Of a stretch of 64,000 nt of DNA, positions 26,830-35,208 are shown piece by piece (within the stretch, counting starts at the first letter, position 1; each line of letters opens with the position of its first letter). The notes beneath the pieces were generated by a model. That model did not search any database and was not told the DNA's origin. It was given only the letters and a program-made list of their open reading frames with translations. This DNA is from CADEED01 sp035995425 (GTDB taxonomy: Bacteria; Pseudomonadota; Gammaproteobacteria; Steroidobacterales; Steroidobacteraceae): assembly GCA_035995425.1 (NCBI GenBank), contig DASYKM010000222.1:1-64000 (forward strand), read 5' to 3'. Position numbers and translations under genes: made by a program.

Positions 26830-28136
26830 TCGGGCATCCGCTGGCCGCGCGTCTCGACGACCCAGCGCAAGAACAGCAGGCCGATGAGCGGTACGAAGCC
26901 GATCATGAACAGCGCGCGCAGCACGATCGCCGGGTCGCCCTTGCCCGCCGCCGACACCGCGCCGACCGCGAACACGCCGGCGGCCGCCACCACGCGGCCG
27001 ATGTTGTAACAGAAGCCTGCGCCCGTGGACCGCAGGCGCGTCGGGAACAGCTCCGGTAGATAGAACGTGAAGCTGCCGAACGTGCCGAACACCGACAGGC
27101 CGATGAAGAAATAGAGATACAGGCGAAGCTCGGCCGGCAGGTCGAGGCCGAAAGTAGCGAGCAGCGACAGCGCGCTGGCCGCGAAATAGACGCGGTACAT
27201 CGGCCGGCGCCCGAGCCGCTTGGCGAACGGGATCGTCAACAGCGTGCCGAGCAGGCCGCCGAAATTGAAGGCATTGGTCGCGATCTTGATCCACTCCTGC
27301 TTGAGCGCGCCGGTCGCCACCGCATCGAGACCGCGGGCCACGGCCTCGGCGCCCGCGAGCGTGTTGGCGACGGACGGGATGAAAGCGTTGCAGCTCCACC
27401 AGGTTATCAACGCGATCAAGGTGACAATGAGCGCGCTGATCGTGCGCGGCAGAAGTGCCGGGGTGAAAATTTCCCGCAGCCGGGCGGGGGCGGCAATCTT
27501 CGCCACTGCCGTCCAGCGTTCCGGCTCCTTGACGAACCATCGCACCACGAAAGCGACCGCGGCCGGCAGCAGTCCAAACAGCAGCACGTAGCGCCACGAA
27601 GAAGCCGGGTCATGCGCGAACCAGCCGCCCGCGACTTCCGAATTCACGAAGGTTGCGAGGAACAGGCCGAACGGCGCGGAGGTGTACAGCAACGCACCGG
27701 CTTCCACGCGCGATTCTTCCGGCACCACTTCTGCGACCATCGCCGAGCCCGCGGCCCATTCGCCGCCGATGCCGAGACTGGCGATGAGACGGAAGGCGAT
27801 GAGCTGCCACATTTCGGTGACGAATGCGCAGGAAGCGGTTCCAACCGCGTACAGCACCATGGTGATCATGAGCACACGACGGCGGCCGAACCGGTCGCTG
27901 ATCGGGCCAAACAGCACGCCGCCAGCGGCCCAGCCGAGCAGGAACAGCGAATTGAGTATTCCGGTCCAGTATGGCAAGGCGGCGCGCGCGGCGTCGCCGC
28001 CGATCGGCACGCCTAACAAGGTGGGAATGGCATTCGGCGCGACGTAGTTGAACAGCAGGCCGTCGAAAACATCGAAGCCCCAGCCGAGCCAGGCGGCGAA
28101 GAACACGGTCCACTGATAGCGCGTGAGTTTGATCAC
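26826..28136 (-). CDS. Major facilitator superfamily transporter
   Basis: 436 residues, about twelve membrane helices. MFS motif GPISDRFGRRRVLMITMVLY lies in the loop between helices 2 and 3, and the second-half copy is IPFAKRLGRRPMYRVYF. FFAAWLGWGFDVFDGLLFNYV at the start and ASLGIGGEWAAGSAMVAEVVPEE resemble the acid-substrate symporters (AAHS/sialate-type). Probably imports an organic acid by proton symport; the substrate cannot be read from the sequence. Not obviously in an operon. Confidence 0.88.
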   Translation of the reverse strand: MIKLTRYQWTVFFAAWLGWGFDVFDGLLFNYVAPNAIPTLLGVPIGGDAARAALPYWTGILNSLFLLGWAAGGVLFGPISDRFGRRRVLMITMVLYAVGTASCAFVTEMWQLIAFRLIASLGIGGEWAAGSAMVAEVVPEESRVEAGALLYTSAPFGLFLATFVNSEVAGGWFAHDPASSWRYVLLFGLLPAAVAFVVRWFVKEPERWTAVAKIAAPARLREIFTPALLPRTISALIVTLIALITWWSCNAFIPSVANTLAGAEAVARGLDAVATGALKQEWIKIATNAFNFGGLLGTLLTIPFAKRLGRRPMYRVYFAASALSLLATFGLDLPAELRLYLYFFIGLSVFGTFGSFTFYLPELFPTRLRSTGAGFCYNIGRVVAAAGVFAVGAVSAAGKGDPAIVLRALFMIGFVPLIGLLFLRWVVETRGQRMPD

Positions 28137-28147
28137 GCGGCGCAGGT

Positions 28148-28168
28148 TAAAGGGGTCGGTCCCCTTTT
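28148..28168 (-). terminator. Hairpin between c-di-GMP gene and MFS gene
   Basis: Inverted repeat AAAGGGG-TCGGT-CCCCTTT with short A/T runs at both ends, in the 47-base spacer downstream of the minus-strand GGDEF/EAL gene. It can act as a terminator in either direction, and it also resembles short REP-type palindromes. Termination is the simplest reading. Confidence 0.55.
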
Positions 28169-28183
28169 GCTAGCGCGAGGACC

Positions 28184-29983
28184 TCACGCGTGCTTGAACA
28201 TGATCGGAATGCCGGACGGCGTGGTGTACGCCTTGGCCTCGGTGAAGGGACGCTCGCGACCGCCAGGCGCGCGGTCGGCGACCGCGGCGAGCACATCATC
28301 GAGCGGACCGGGACGGCCGAGCGCATAACCCTGCCCGAACTGGATGCCGAGCGACGCGAGTCGATCGCGCACGGTGTTCGATTCAACGTACTCGGCCACC
28401 GTGGTGATGCCCATCGCATCGGCCAACTGCACGATCGCACGCACCAGCGCCTGTGAACGCGGATTGGTCAGCACGTCGACGACGTACGAGCCGTCGAGCT
28501 TGATGGTGTTGATCTCGAGATTCTTGAGATAGGCCAGCGAGCTCACGCCGGTGCCGAAGTCATCGAGCGCGAAACGCACGCCATGGCTGCTGAGCCGGCG
28601 AATGAACTGCTGTACCTGCTGCATGTTGGCCGCGGCCGCCGCTTCGGTGATTTCGAACACCAGGCAGGTACCGTCGATGCCATGTTTGGCCATGGATGCG
28701 AGCAGCCACTCGAGGAATCCCGGGTCCGACAGCGTCGGCCCGGAAAGATTGATGGAGACGCGCAACGGGCCGGCCGAGGAGGTGTTCCTGCTGAGCTGCT
28801 CGAACGCACGCTCGCACACGGCGCGGTCGATCTCGGGGAGGATCTGGTATCGCGTCGCCGCCGACATGAAGTCGGCCGCCTCGACGATGTTGCCTTTGGC
28901 GTCGATGATGCGCACCAGCAGTTCGTAGGTGGTCGGCAGGCTGCGGTTGATGAGCGGCGTGATCGGCTGCGCGAACACGACGATGCGGTCCAGGCGCAGC
29001 GCTTCGCGCACGCTGCCGATCAGGCCGATCTCGTCGTGACGGCGGATCATGCTCTGGTCGGTGTCCTGGTAAACCTCGACGCGGCCGCGGCCACGATCCT
29101 TGGCGGTCTTGCAGGCGATCTCGGCCTCGGCGATGCGATGGTCGAGATGCAGGTCGGCGGCACCGGTCGACACCGCGCCCCATGACATGGAAACCGGGTG
29201 GTTAGGCTCCTTCTGCGACGCCAGCCCCGTGCTCACTTCCTTGCAGATGCTGTCGGCGAGCAGGCGCGCCTGCGCCAGGTTCATGTGCGGCAGGAAAACG
29301 GTGAAGCGGTCGCCGGACAGACGGCAGGCGAAACTCTCGGCGCCCACCAGCGCGCGGCGGATCGCGACACCACAGCGCGCGATCACGCGATCGCCGTCGG
29401 AAAAGCCGGCGAGATCGTTGATCAGGTGCAGGCGATCGATGTCGCCGTACAGCATCGACACCATGGCGCTCGGCGGCGCGCTGCGCTGCCACGAGTCGAC
29501 GCGGGTCTTGAATCCATCCCACGACAGGAGGCCGGTCAGCGAGTCGAGGTCCTGCGTGGCGTTGCGCGCCAGCAGTCGCGCGAATCGCGCCAGGCGACGC
29601 ACGGTGAACTCGTCGAAGCTCGGCTCTTCGGCGCGGTTGAAAATGATGAGCGCGCCGGCGGGACCGCCGCGGGCGATGAGCGGCACGGCAACGAGCTTGC
29701 AGGCGATCTGTCCACCGCTCGTGTGCTTGAGCTTGTTGGTGGCCACCGGCTTGCGGGTGTCGATCGCGCGGCGCGCGAGCTCATCGCCGACGATGGACAA
29801 CTGCTCGCGTGCAAACGCGAAGTCGGCTTCCGAGCGACCCCAGACGACGCGCGATTCTTCACGCGGGAAAACCGCGGTGGCGGCCGTGCATCCGAGACGC
29901 AGGCACACGGCACGTAACACGCTTTCGGTGCTCCGTTCGGGCACCGCGCCCGCTTCGAGCGATCTGATTTCTGCCGACTTCAC
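28184..29983 (-). CDS. GAF-like / degenerate GGDEF / EAL c-di-GMP protein
   Basis: 599 residues from GTG at 29983 (GGAG upstream). Residues about 20-150 resemble a GAF sensor. GGDEF follows at about 155-325, but the signature reads SGDRF, so cyclase activity is doubtful. EAL at about 340-580 starts ELLVR instead of EALVR, yet retains Glu in FEITE, DDFGTG and IKLDGSYV, the residues that bind metal and substrate, so phosphodiesterase activity is plausible. No membrane segment, thus cytosolic. Likely lowers c-di-GMP, with the GGDEF domain perhaps sensing GTP. Confidence 0.88.
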   Translation of the reverse strand: MKSAEIRSLEAGAVPERSTESVLRAVCLRLGCTAATAVFPREESRVVWGRSEADFAFAREQLSIVGDELARRAIDTRKPVATNKLKHTSGGQIACKLVAVPLIARGGPAGALIIFNRAEEPSFDEFTVRRLARFARLLARNATQDLDSLTGLLSWDGFKTRVDSWQRSAPPSAMVSMLYGDIDRLHLINDLAGFSDGDRVIARCGVAIRRALVGAESFACRLSGDRFTVFLPHMNLAQARLLADSICKEVSTGLASQKEPNHPVSMSWGAVSTGAADLHLDHRIAEAEIACKTAKDRGRGRVEVYQDTDQSMIRRHDEIGLIGSVREALRLDRIVVFAQPITPLINRSLPTTYELLVRIIDAKGNIVEAADFMSAATRYQILPEIDRAVCERAFEQLSRNTSSAGPLRVSINLSGPTLSDPGFLEWLLASMAKHGIDGTCLVFEITEAAAAANMQQVQQFIRRLSSHGVRFALDDFGTGVSSLAYLKNLEINTIKLDGSYVVDVLTNPRSQALVRAIVQLADAMGITTVAEYVESNTVRDRLASLGIQFGQGYALGRPGPLDDVLAAVADRAPGGRERPFTEAKAYTTPSGIPIMFKHA

Positions 29984-30176
29984 CGGTTTCTCCGCTGCTG
30001 TTGTTCTGATTTTTGCCGTCCGTTGCAGGAATGAAGACTAGACGAGGGCCTTAGGAGGAAAGCCCACGCACGTCTCAGCTTTTCGGCCGTTCGGGGCCCC
30101 GGATTGTCAGGCGCCGCATTATGAGAAGCGCTGCCACAAGTTATGTCACCACCGCGAGGCGGCGCCGACTCCGCTC

Positions 30177-32951
30177 TCAGCCCTTGTCGGCAATGCCGCG
30201 GAATCGCCCGGTCGCCGAGTATTCGACCTGCGCCGGGGCGTTGCCGGCGAGCATGCTTCGGCGCCTCGTGACCGCCGCATCCAGCACCTCTTCGACCGGC
30301 ATGGCCTTGCCGAACGAATACCCCTGCCCGGTCTTGCAGCCGAGCTCGAGCAATGTGTCGCGCTGGGCGTCGTGCTCGATGCCTTCGGCCACGGTATCGA
30401 GCCCGAGCGCATCGGCCAGCGAAAGAATGGCGCGTGCCAGCGCGACCGCATCCACGCCGCCGGCACCTTCGCCTTCGCCGGCGAGACGCTCGACGAAAGA
30501 TCGGTCGATCTTGAGGATGTCGATGGGAAAACGATGCAGGTAGGCCAGCGAGGAATATCCGGTGCCGAAGTCATCGAGCGCCAGCCGCACGCCGATGCGC
30601 TTGAGCTCCTGGAAAGTGCGTTCGAGACGCGAGGAATTTTCCAGCAGCAGGCTTTCGGTCACTTCGAGAATCAGGCACGCCGGTTCGACCTGATGTTTGG
30701 CCAGGCTGTTGCGCACGTCCTCGACGATGTTGCCGTGGTTGAGATAACGGCTCGACACGTTCACCGATATCCGCAGACCCGCGCCGTGGGGAATTTCGCG
30801 CTGCAGACGCGCCACGTCGGCACAGGCGCGATCGAGGATCCATTGCGTCATCGGCACGATCTGCCCGGTCTCTTCGGCGAGCGGAATGAAATCGCCCGGC
30901 ATCACCAGGCCGCGCGTTGGGTGGCGCCAGCGCATGAGCGCCTCGATGCCCACCAGGTGGCGCGAGTTCAGATCGACGATGGGCTGGTAGTGAGCCTCGA
31001 GCTGCTGGCCGTCGATGGCCGCCGCCAGCTCGTTCTCGATGCGCATGCGCCGTCGCGCGGCACGCAGCATCTCAGGCTGGAAAATCTCGGCGTGTCCCTT
31101 GCCGCGCGATTTGGCGGCGTACATGGCGGCGTCGGCATTGCGCAGCAGCCGCTCGACGTTGCTGACGCGATCGGCGAGCGCGACTCCGACGCTGCAGCCG
31201 ATGCGCAGCGGACGGCCGTCGATTTCGAAGGGCTGGCGGCACGCGTCCAGGACCTGGCGCGCCACCGCCACCGCCGCGTCGATGTTGGGCGCGTGATCGA
31301 TGAGCACCGCGAATTCGTCGCCGCCGAGACGCGCGACGGTGTCACCGGCGCGCGTGCATTGCACCAGGCGGTGGGCAAAGCTGCGCAACAGCTGATCGCC
31401 GGCGCTGTGCCCGAGGCTGTCGTTCACGGTCTTGAAATTGTCGAGGTCGATGAACAGCACCGCCGGCGTCATGCCGTCGGCGACGTGGCGGATGGCCTGG
31501 TGCACGCGATCCGAGAACAGTGAGCGGTTGGCGAGCAGCGTCAGCGAATCGTGGAACGCGAGCGTGCGCAGCTGATCGTGCAGGCGCGTGGCGTCGGAAA
31601 TGTCGCGGATGTTGAGCGTAATGCCGCGGATCGACTCCACGTGGCACAGGTTGGCGATCACCATCTTGAAGGATCGTTTTTCCCCGCCGCTTTGCGGGAT
31701 GGCGAAATTGGCGATCTGCTCGGAATGCGCGGCGCCGGTCACCTGGTCGAAGACTTCGCGCACGTGCGCCGCTTCCGGCCCGAGCACATCGTCGAGGCGC
31801 TGTCCGGCCAGCTCGCCGGGCGCCACACCTAACAACTGTTCGGACGACGGGCTGGCATAGCGGATCGTGCCGCCGGTATCGCAGATGGCGATCATGTCGC
31901 TCGAGCGGCGTACCAGCTCGGTCAAGCGCTCGTCGAAACGGCGCGTGGCGACTTCCCGATGCAGTCCGACCACTTCGCGGGTCGCGAACGCCTGCCCCGC
32001 GACCACCAGCAGCGTGGCGGCGACCAGCACCCAGATGAGCAGCGGCGACTGCGCCGTGGCCAGATTCAACCGGTCGTCGAGCAAGGCGATGGTGCCGACC
32101 ATGAGCGCGACGATCGGCAGCGAGCCGCGCAGGTCGCCCTGCAGCCCGAACGTCGATGCGCCCGGACGGCGGTGTCCGAGCTGGTAGTGCGCTGCCGCGA
32201 ACATGCATAGATAGAACACGAAATAGCCGACGTCGCTGGCGCCGCCGATCTTGTAAGTGCCGCGCAGCTCGGCGTTGATCCACAGCAGGTCGGAGACCAG
32301 CGTCACCACCATGGCGATGAGCAACCAGACGATCGGGCGCTCGGCACGCCAGTCGGTGATCTGCATGGCGAGCATCGCGGCGGCGACCAGCGCGATGGCA
32401 TCACCGACGCCGTAACCGATCACCGACCAGTGATCGAACATTTCGGCGCCCGACAATCCGGCGACCGGCGCGAGCGCCGTGAACCACAGCAGCGATCCGA
32501 AGCCGATCGCGACCGTGGTGAAATCGATGATCGAGCGCGGCGTGTCGATGCGCCCGCCGAGATCGACGTACAGCAGCGCGAATGCCAGTGCCGCGAGCGG
32601 GTAGTAAAAAATGTAGAGCAAGTCGGGCCACGATCCGAACGTCACATTCTCGGTGAGCGCGCTGTAGCCCCAGCCCACGCTCGCGACCAGGTCGAGCATC
32701 AGCGCCGCAAAAATCAGGCGCCAGGCGAGGCGGCGGCGCCAACTCAGCGTCGCGTCGATCATGGTTGGCCATAGCACCACGCAGATCACGGCGCTCACGG
32801 GGAACGAGCCCCAGACGCCGATGTATTCGGCAACGGCCGCGCCGCCCCAGCCGGTGACCATGAACAGCACGCAGACGGCGCTGTAGACCACCGAAATCAG
32901 GAACAGCGGACGCGCCCAGCGCGTCACGATTGTGGCGATAAACGAGTTCAT
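30177..32951 (-). CDS. Membrane PAS-GGDEF-EAL c-di-GMP protein
   Basis: 924 residues. An N-terminal integral-membrane region of about nine helices (about 15-325) resembles seven/eight-helix sensor modules. PAS about 345-465 (SDMIAICDTGGTIRYASPSSEQLLG). GGDEF about 475-640 has intact GGDEF (ARLGGDEFAVL) and DNFK. EAL about 650-905 has intact EALMRW, SVNVSS, LEVTES, LDDFGTG and ILKIDRSFV. Both activities are therefore possible. It lies 193 bases upstream of the GAF-GGDEF-EAL gene on the same strand and is probably transcribed separately. Confidence 0.92.
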   Translation of the reverse strand: MNSFIATIVTRWARPLFLISVVYSAVCVLFMVTGWGGAAVAEYIGVWGSFPVSAVICVVLWPTMIDATLSWRRRLAWRLIFAALMLDLVASVGWGYSALTENVTFGSWPDLLYIFYYPLAALAFALLYVDLGGRIDTPRSIIDFTTVAIGFGSLLWFTALAPVAGLSGAEMFDHWSVIGYGVGDAIALVAAAMLAMQITDWRAERPIVWLLIAMVVTLVSDLLWINAELRGTYKIGGASDVGYFVFYLCMFAAAHYQLGHRRPGASTFGLQGDLRGSLPIVALMVGTIALLDDRLNLATAQSPLLIWVLVAATLLVVAGQAFATREVVGLHREVATRRFDERLTELVRRSSDMIAICDTGGTIRYASPSSEQLLGVAPGELAGQRLDDVLGPEAAHVREVFDQVTGAAHSEQIANFAIPQSGGEKRSFKMVIANLCHVESIRGITLNIRDISDATRLHDQLRTLAFHDSLTLLANRSLFSDRVHQAIRHVADGMTPAVLFIDLDNFKTVNDSLGHSAGDQLLRSFAHRLVQCTRAGDTVARLGGDEFAVLIDHAPNIDAAVAVARQVLDACRQPFEIDGRPLRIGCSVGVALADRVSNVERLLRNADAAMYAAKSRGKGHAEIFQPEMLRAARRRMRIENELAAAIDGQQLEAHYQPIVDLNSRHLVGIEALMRWRHPTRGLVMPGDFIPLAEETGQIVPMTQWILDRACADVARLQREIPHGAGLRISVNVSSRYLNHGNIVEDVRNSLAKHQVEPACLILEVTESLLLENSSRLERTFQELKRIGVRLALDDFGTGYSSLAYLHRFPIDILKIDRSFVERLAGEGEGAGGVDAVALARAILSLADALGLDTVAEGIEHDAQRDTLLELGCKTGQGYSFGKAMPVEEVLDAAVTRRRSMLAGNAPAQVEYSATGRFRGIADKG

Positions 32952-33123
32952 TCGAACGCAGATGCTCGCAAAACAGTGCTGCAGACGCGCTGATCACAGT
33001 CACAAGACCAAGGTCGCAGGCGACCCGCTTCACAGCTTTCGAGGGCGGAAATCGGTTGCCAGCATTGGAGCGACTCGGCAGACTGCCCGCGGCATAAGGA
33101 AGGCCCTGCGAGAAACCCTGTCT

Positions 33124-33870
33124 GTGATCCAAAACGCGCGAACGGTGATTGTGATTGCCTTCACAGCATGCGGGTTTTCACACGCGAATCTGGCGCACGC
33201 CGATTCGGCGTACGTGGTCACGGGCAGCATCGGCGGCACCTCGGATTTCGTCTTCCGCGGTCTGTCGCTGACGCGCGGCAAACCCGCCGCGCAAGCCTCA
33301 CTCGACGTCGAATTCCCCAAGGAATTCTATGTCGGCGTGTTCGCCGCCTCGGCCGACCCCAAGCCCGGACCGGGGCCGCGCGCGGAAATGGATCTGTGGG
33401 CCGGTCGCTATTGGCGAATTTCGGAAGAATTCTCCGGCGACCTGCGCCTCTCGGAGTACACCTACCCCAACGATCCGCGGCGCGTGAGTTACAACCGTAC
33501 CGAGCTCACCGGCACGCTCGGCTTTCGCAACCGGCTCTTCGTCGCGGCTATCTATTCGCCCAATACCAAGGCGGTGGGATCCACGGCCGGCTACGCGGAA
33601 GGCAACGCCTGGGCACTCGAGGTTTCCGGACGCCAGCCGCTCAGCGAACATTTTTCGGTCTCGGCCGGGCTCGGCCACTATGGCCTCAACGAGGTCTATC
33701 ACGACAGCTACAACTACTGGAATGCCACGCTTACCGCGACGCTCAAGCAGTTCGAATTCCAGCTGGCATATCTCGGCGTGGACTCCAGTGCCGATCAGCA
33801 CTTCGATCCGGACTCGGTGGGCGATCGGGTCGCCCTGACGGCGCTGTGGCACTTCTCGACCGCGAATTGA
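33124..33870 (+). CDS. TorF-like putative outer-membrane porin
   Basis: 248 residues if started at GTG 33124; the frame is open to 32932 but that part overlaps the divergent gene's start and lacks coding character. Signal peptide: VIVIAFTACGFSHANLAHA. The mature part begins VVTGSIGGTSDFVFRGLSLTRGKPAAQASLDVEF, typical of the TIGR02001 family (SDY.FRG.S.T...PA.Q.), and alternating beta strands end with ALTALWHFSTAN, an outer-membrane-type C-terminus. Substrate unknown. The start is the weak point. Confidence 0.75.
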   Translation: MIQNARTVIVIAFTACGFSHANLAHADSAYVVTGSIGGTSDFVFRGLSLTRGKPAAQASLDVEFPKEFYVGVFAASADPKPGPGPRAEMDLWAGRYWRISEEFSGDLRLSEYTYPNDPRRVSYNRTELTGTLGFRNRLFVAAIYSPNTKAVGSTAGYAEGNAWALEVSGRQPLSEHFSVSAGLGHYGLNEVYHDSYNYWNATLTATLKQFEFQLAYLGVDSSADQHFDPDSVGDRVALTALWHFSTAN

Positions 33871-33875
33871 CCCCG

Positions 33876-33903
33876 GGAACCGGAAACCCGCTGGGTGTTA
33901 CTC
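33876..33903 (+). promoter_or_regulatory. Possible ECF-type promoter of the sigma/anti-sigma/subtilase operon
   Basis: GGAAC at 33876-33880, 17 bases, then TTACTC, just upstream of the ECF sigma gene. GGAAC is the usual -35 of ECF sigma factors and many autoregulate. The -10 is not a strong match, and the motif is short, so this is a suggestion only. Confidence 0.3.
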
Positions 33904-33934
33904 ATGTGCAGTAGGTCTCGCAAGGTTTGCTGCC

Positions 33935-34540
33935 GTGGCACTAAAAAGCATTGAAACTCAGAGTTCGCGGGCACCTGGCCCCTCCCCCGACGCCTCCGAG
34001 CGCGAGTTGCTGGAGCGCATCGCCAAGTCCAAGGACCAGGCGGCTTTCCGGACGCTCTACAGCAGTTATTACCAGCGCCTTTCCCGGCTGCTGTCGCGCA
34101 TGTCGGTGCGCCGCGAAGATATCGAGGAGGTCATCAATGACACCTTCTGGGTGGTGTGGACGAAAGCCGGCGAATTCCGCGGTGCGTCGCAACTTTCCAC
34201 CTGGATCATCGGAATCGCCTACCGTCGCGCGCTGAATGCGCTCCGCAGGGCCAAGATTCGCCCGGTGTCCGACGAGCCTTTTGACGAGGATTCCATCAGC
34301 GTCGCCTCCACCGACGCGGCGGAGACGGACGGCCAGTGGCTGGCGCTCGGCCTGTCGCGCCTGCCGGTCGAGCAGCGCATGGCCCTCGAGCTCACCTACA
34401 CTCTCGGCCATTCCTGTGAGGAAGTGGCTGCGATCCTCGATTGCCCTGTGAACACCGTCAAGACACGGCTGTTCCGCGCGCGCGAGACTCTCAAACAAGT
34501 GTTGCCCGCCCTCGCGGGTATGTCCGGAGAAAATTCATGA
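33935..34540 (+). CDS. ECF sigma-70 factor
   Basis: 201 residues from GTG at 33935 (AAGG 9 bases upstream). Region 2: AFRTLYSSYYQRLSRLLSRM, EEVINDTFWVVWTKAGEFRG, STWIIGIAYRRALNALRR. Region 4: LGLSRLPVEQRMALELTYTLGHSCEEVAAILDCPVNTVKTRLFRARETLK. No region 3 of housekeeping type. Its last bases overlap the start of the anti-sigma gene (ATGA), so they are co-translated. Controls an extracytoplasmic-signal regulon; probable targets include its own operon. Confidence 0.92.
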   Translation: MALKSIETQSSRAPGPSPDASERELLERIAKSKDQAAFRTLYSSYYQRLSRLLSRMSVRREDIEEVINDTFWVVWTKAGEFRGASQLSTWIIGIAYRRALNALRRAKIRPVSDEPFDEDSISVASTDAAETDGQWLALGLSRLPVEQRMALELTYTLGHSCEEVAAILDCPVNTVKTRLFRARETLKQVLPALAGMSGENS

Positions 34541-35208
34541 GCACCCGCATCCCCGATACACATGCCGAAGCCTGGGCTCTGCTGCCCTGGCTCGCCAGCG
34601 GCCGCATCCCTGCGACCGATCGTGAATGGGTGGAAGCACACGTCGCCGGTTGCGCGGAATGCCGCGCGGAACTCGCCGGGCAGCGCATGGTGGCCTCGCA
34701 GATGGGTCGCGACGGCGCCTCGCCCGAATCGGTGGCCACGGACGAGCAGCGCTCGTTCAACAAGCTGTGGGCGCGTATCGAAGCCTCCGAGTCCGTCTCC
34801 ACTCCCGCCAATGGAACTACCGGCATGGCGCTGCCGGCGTCGCGTTCCTCGCGCACGGTGCGCTGGCTGGCGGCGGCCGTAATCGTCCAGGGGTTTGGTC
34901 TTGCGTTGTTCGGTTTCAATGCATTGCGAACCACGTCCCCGGAGATGATCACGGTGACCGATGTTCCGGCGCAGCGCCTCAACGCGCCGGCGGTTCGCGT
35001 CGTGTTCGCTCCAGGGACCTCGATCTCGGCCATCAATACATTGCTTGCGCACCAGGGTCTCAGCATCGTCTCTGGACCGGGCACTGCGGGCAATTTCACG
35101 GCGGAGCTGTCGGCCGATGCGGTAGCTTCCGGTGCATCGGCGGATTCCGTCGCCGCGGTGATTTCCAAGGATCCGAATGTCAGCTTTGCGCAGCCGGTTG
35201 CACGTTGA
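34537..35208 (+). CDS. Zinc-finger anti-sigma factor with a propeptide-like periplasmic domain
   Basis: 223 residues. N-terminal zinc-binding anti-sigma motif HVAGCAEC (about 42-49; HxxxCxxC). A single membrane helix lies at about 108-131 (VRWLAAAVIVQGFGLALFGFNAL). The periplasmic part (about 145-223) has VVFAPGTSISAINTLLAHQGL, then SVAAVISKDPNVSFAQPVA. This resembles the ferredoxin-like subtilisin propeptide/I9 fold and also the prodomain of the protease encoded next (AMIERLKADKRVLIVQPLN). Binds and holds the ECF sigma factor at the membrane. Confidence 0.85.
   Translation: MSTRIPDTHAEAWALLPWLASGRIPATDREWVEAHVAGCAECRAELAGQRMVASQMGRDGASPESVATDEQRSFNKLWARIEASESVSTPANGTTGMALPASRSSRTVRWLAAAVIVQGFGLALFGFNALRTTSPEMITVTDVPAQRLNAPAVRVVFAPGTSISAINTLLAHQGLSIVSGPGTAGNFTAELSADAVASGASADSVAAVISKDPNVSFAQPVAR

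Noticed and set aside
24478..27597. 1039-codon open frame on the minus strand
   Set aside because: It lies antisense to the secreted LamG-like protein and out of frame with the MFS gene. Its Arg/Ala/Gly/Val-rich product has no recognisable domain; long antisense frames are common at this GC.
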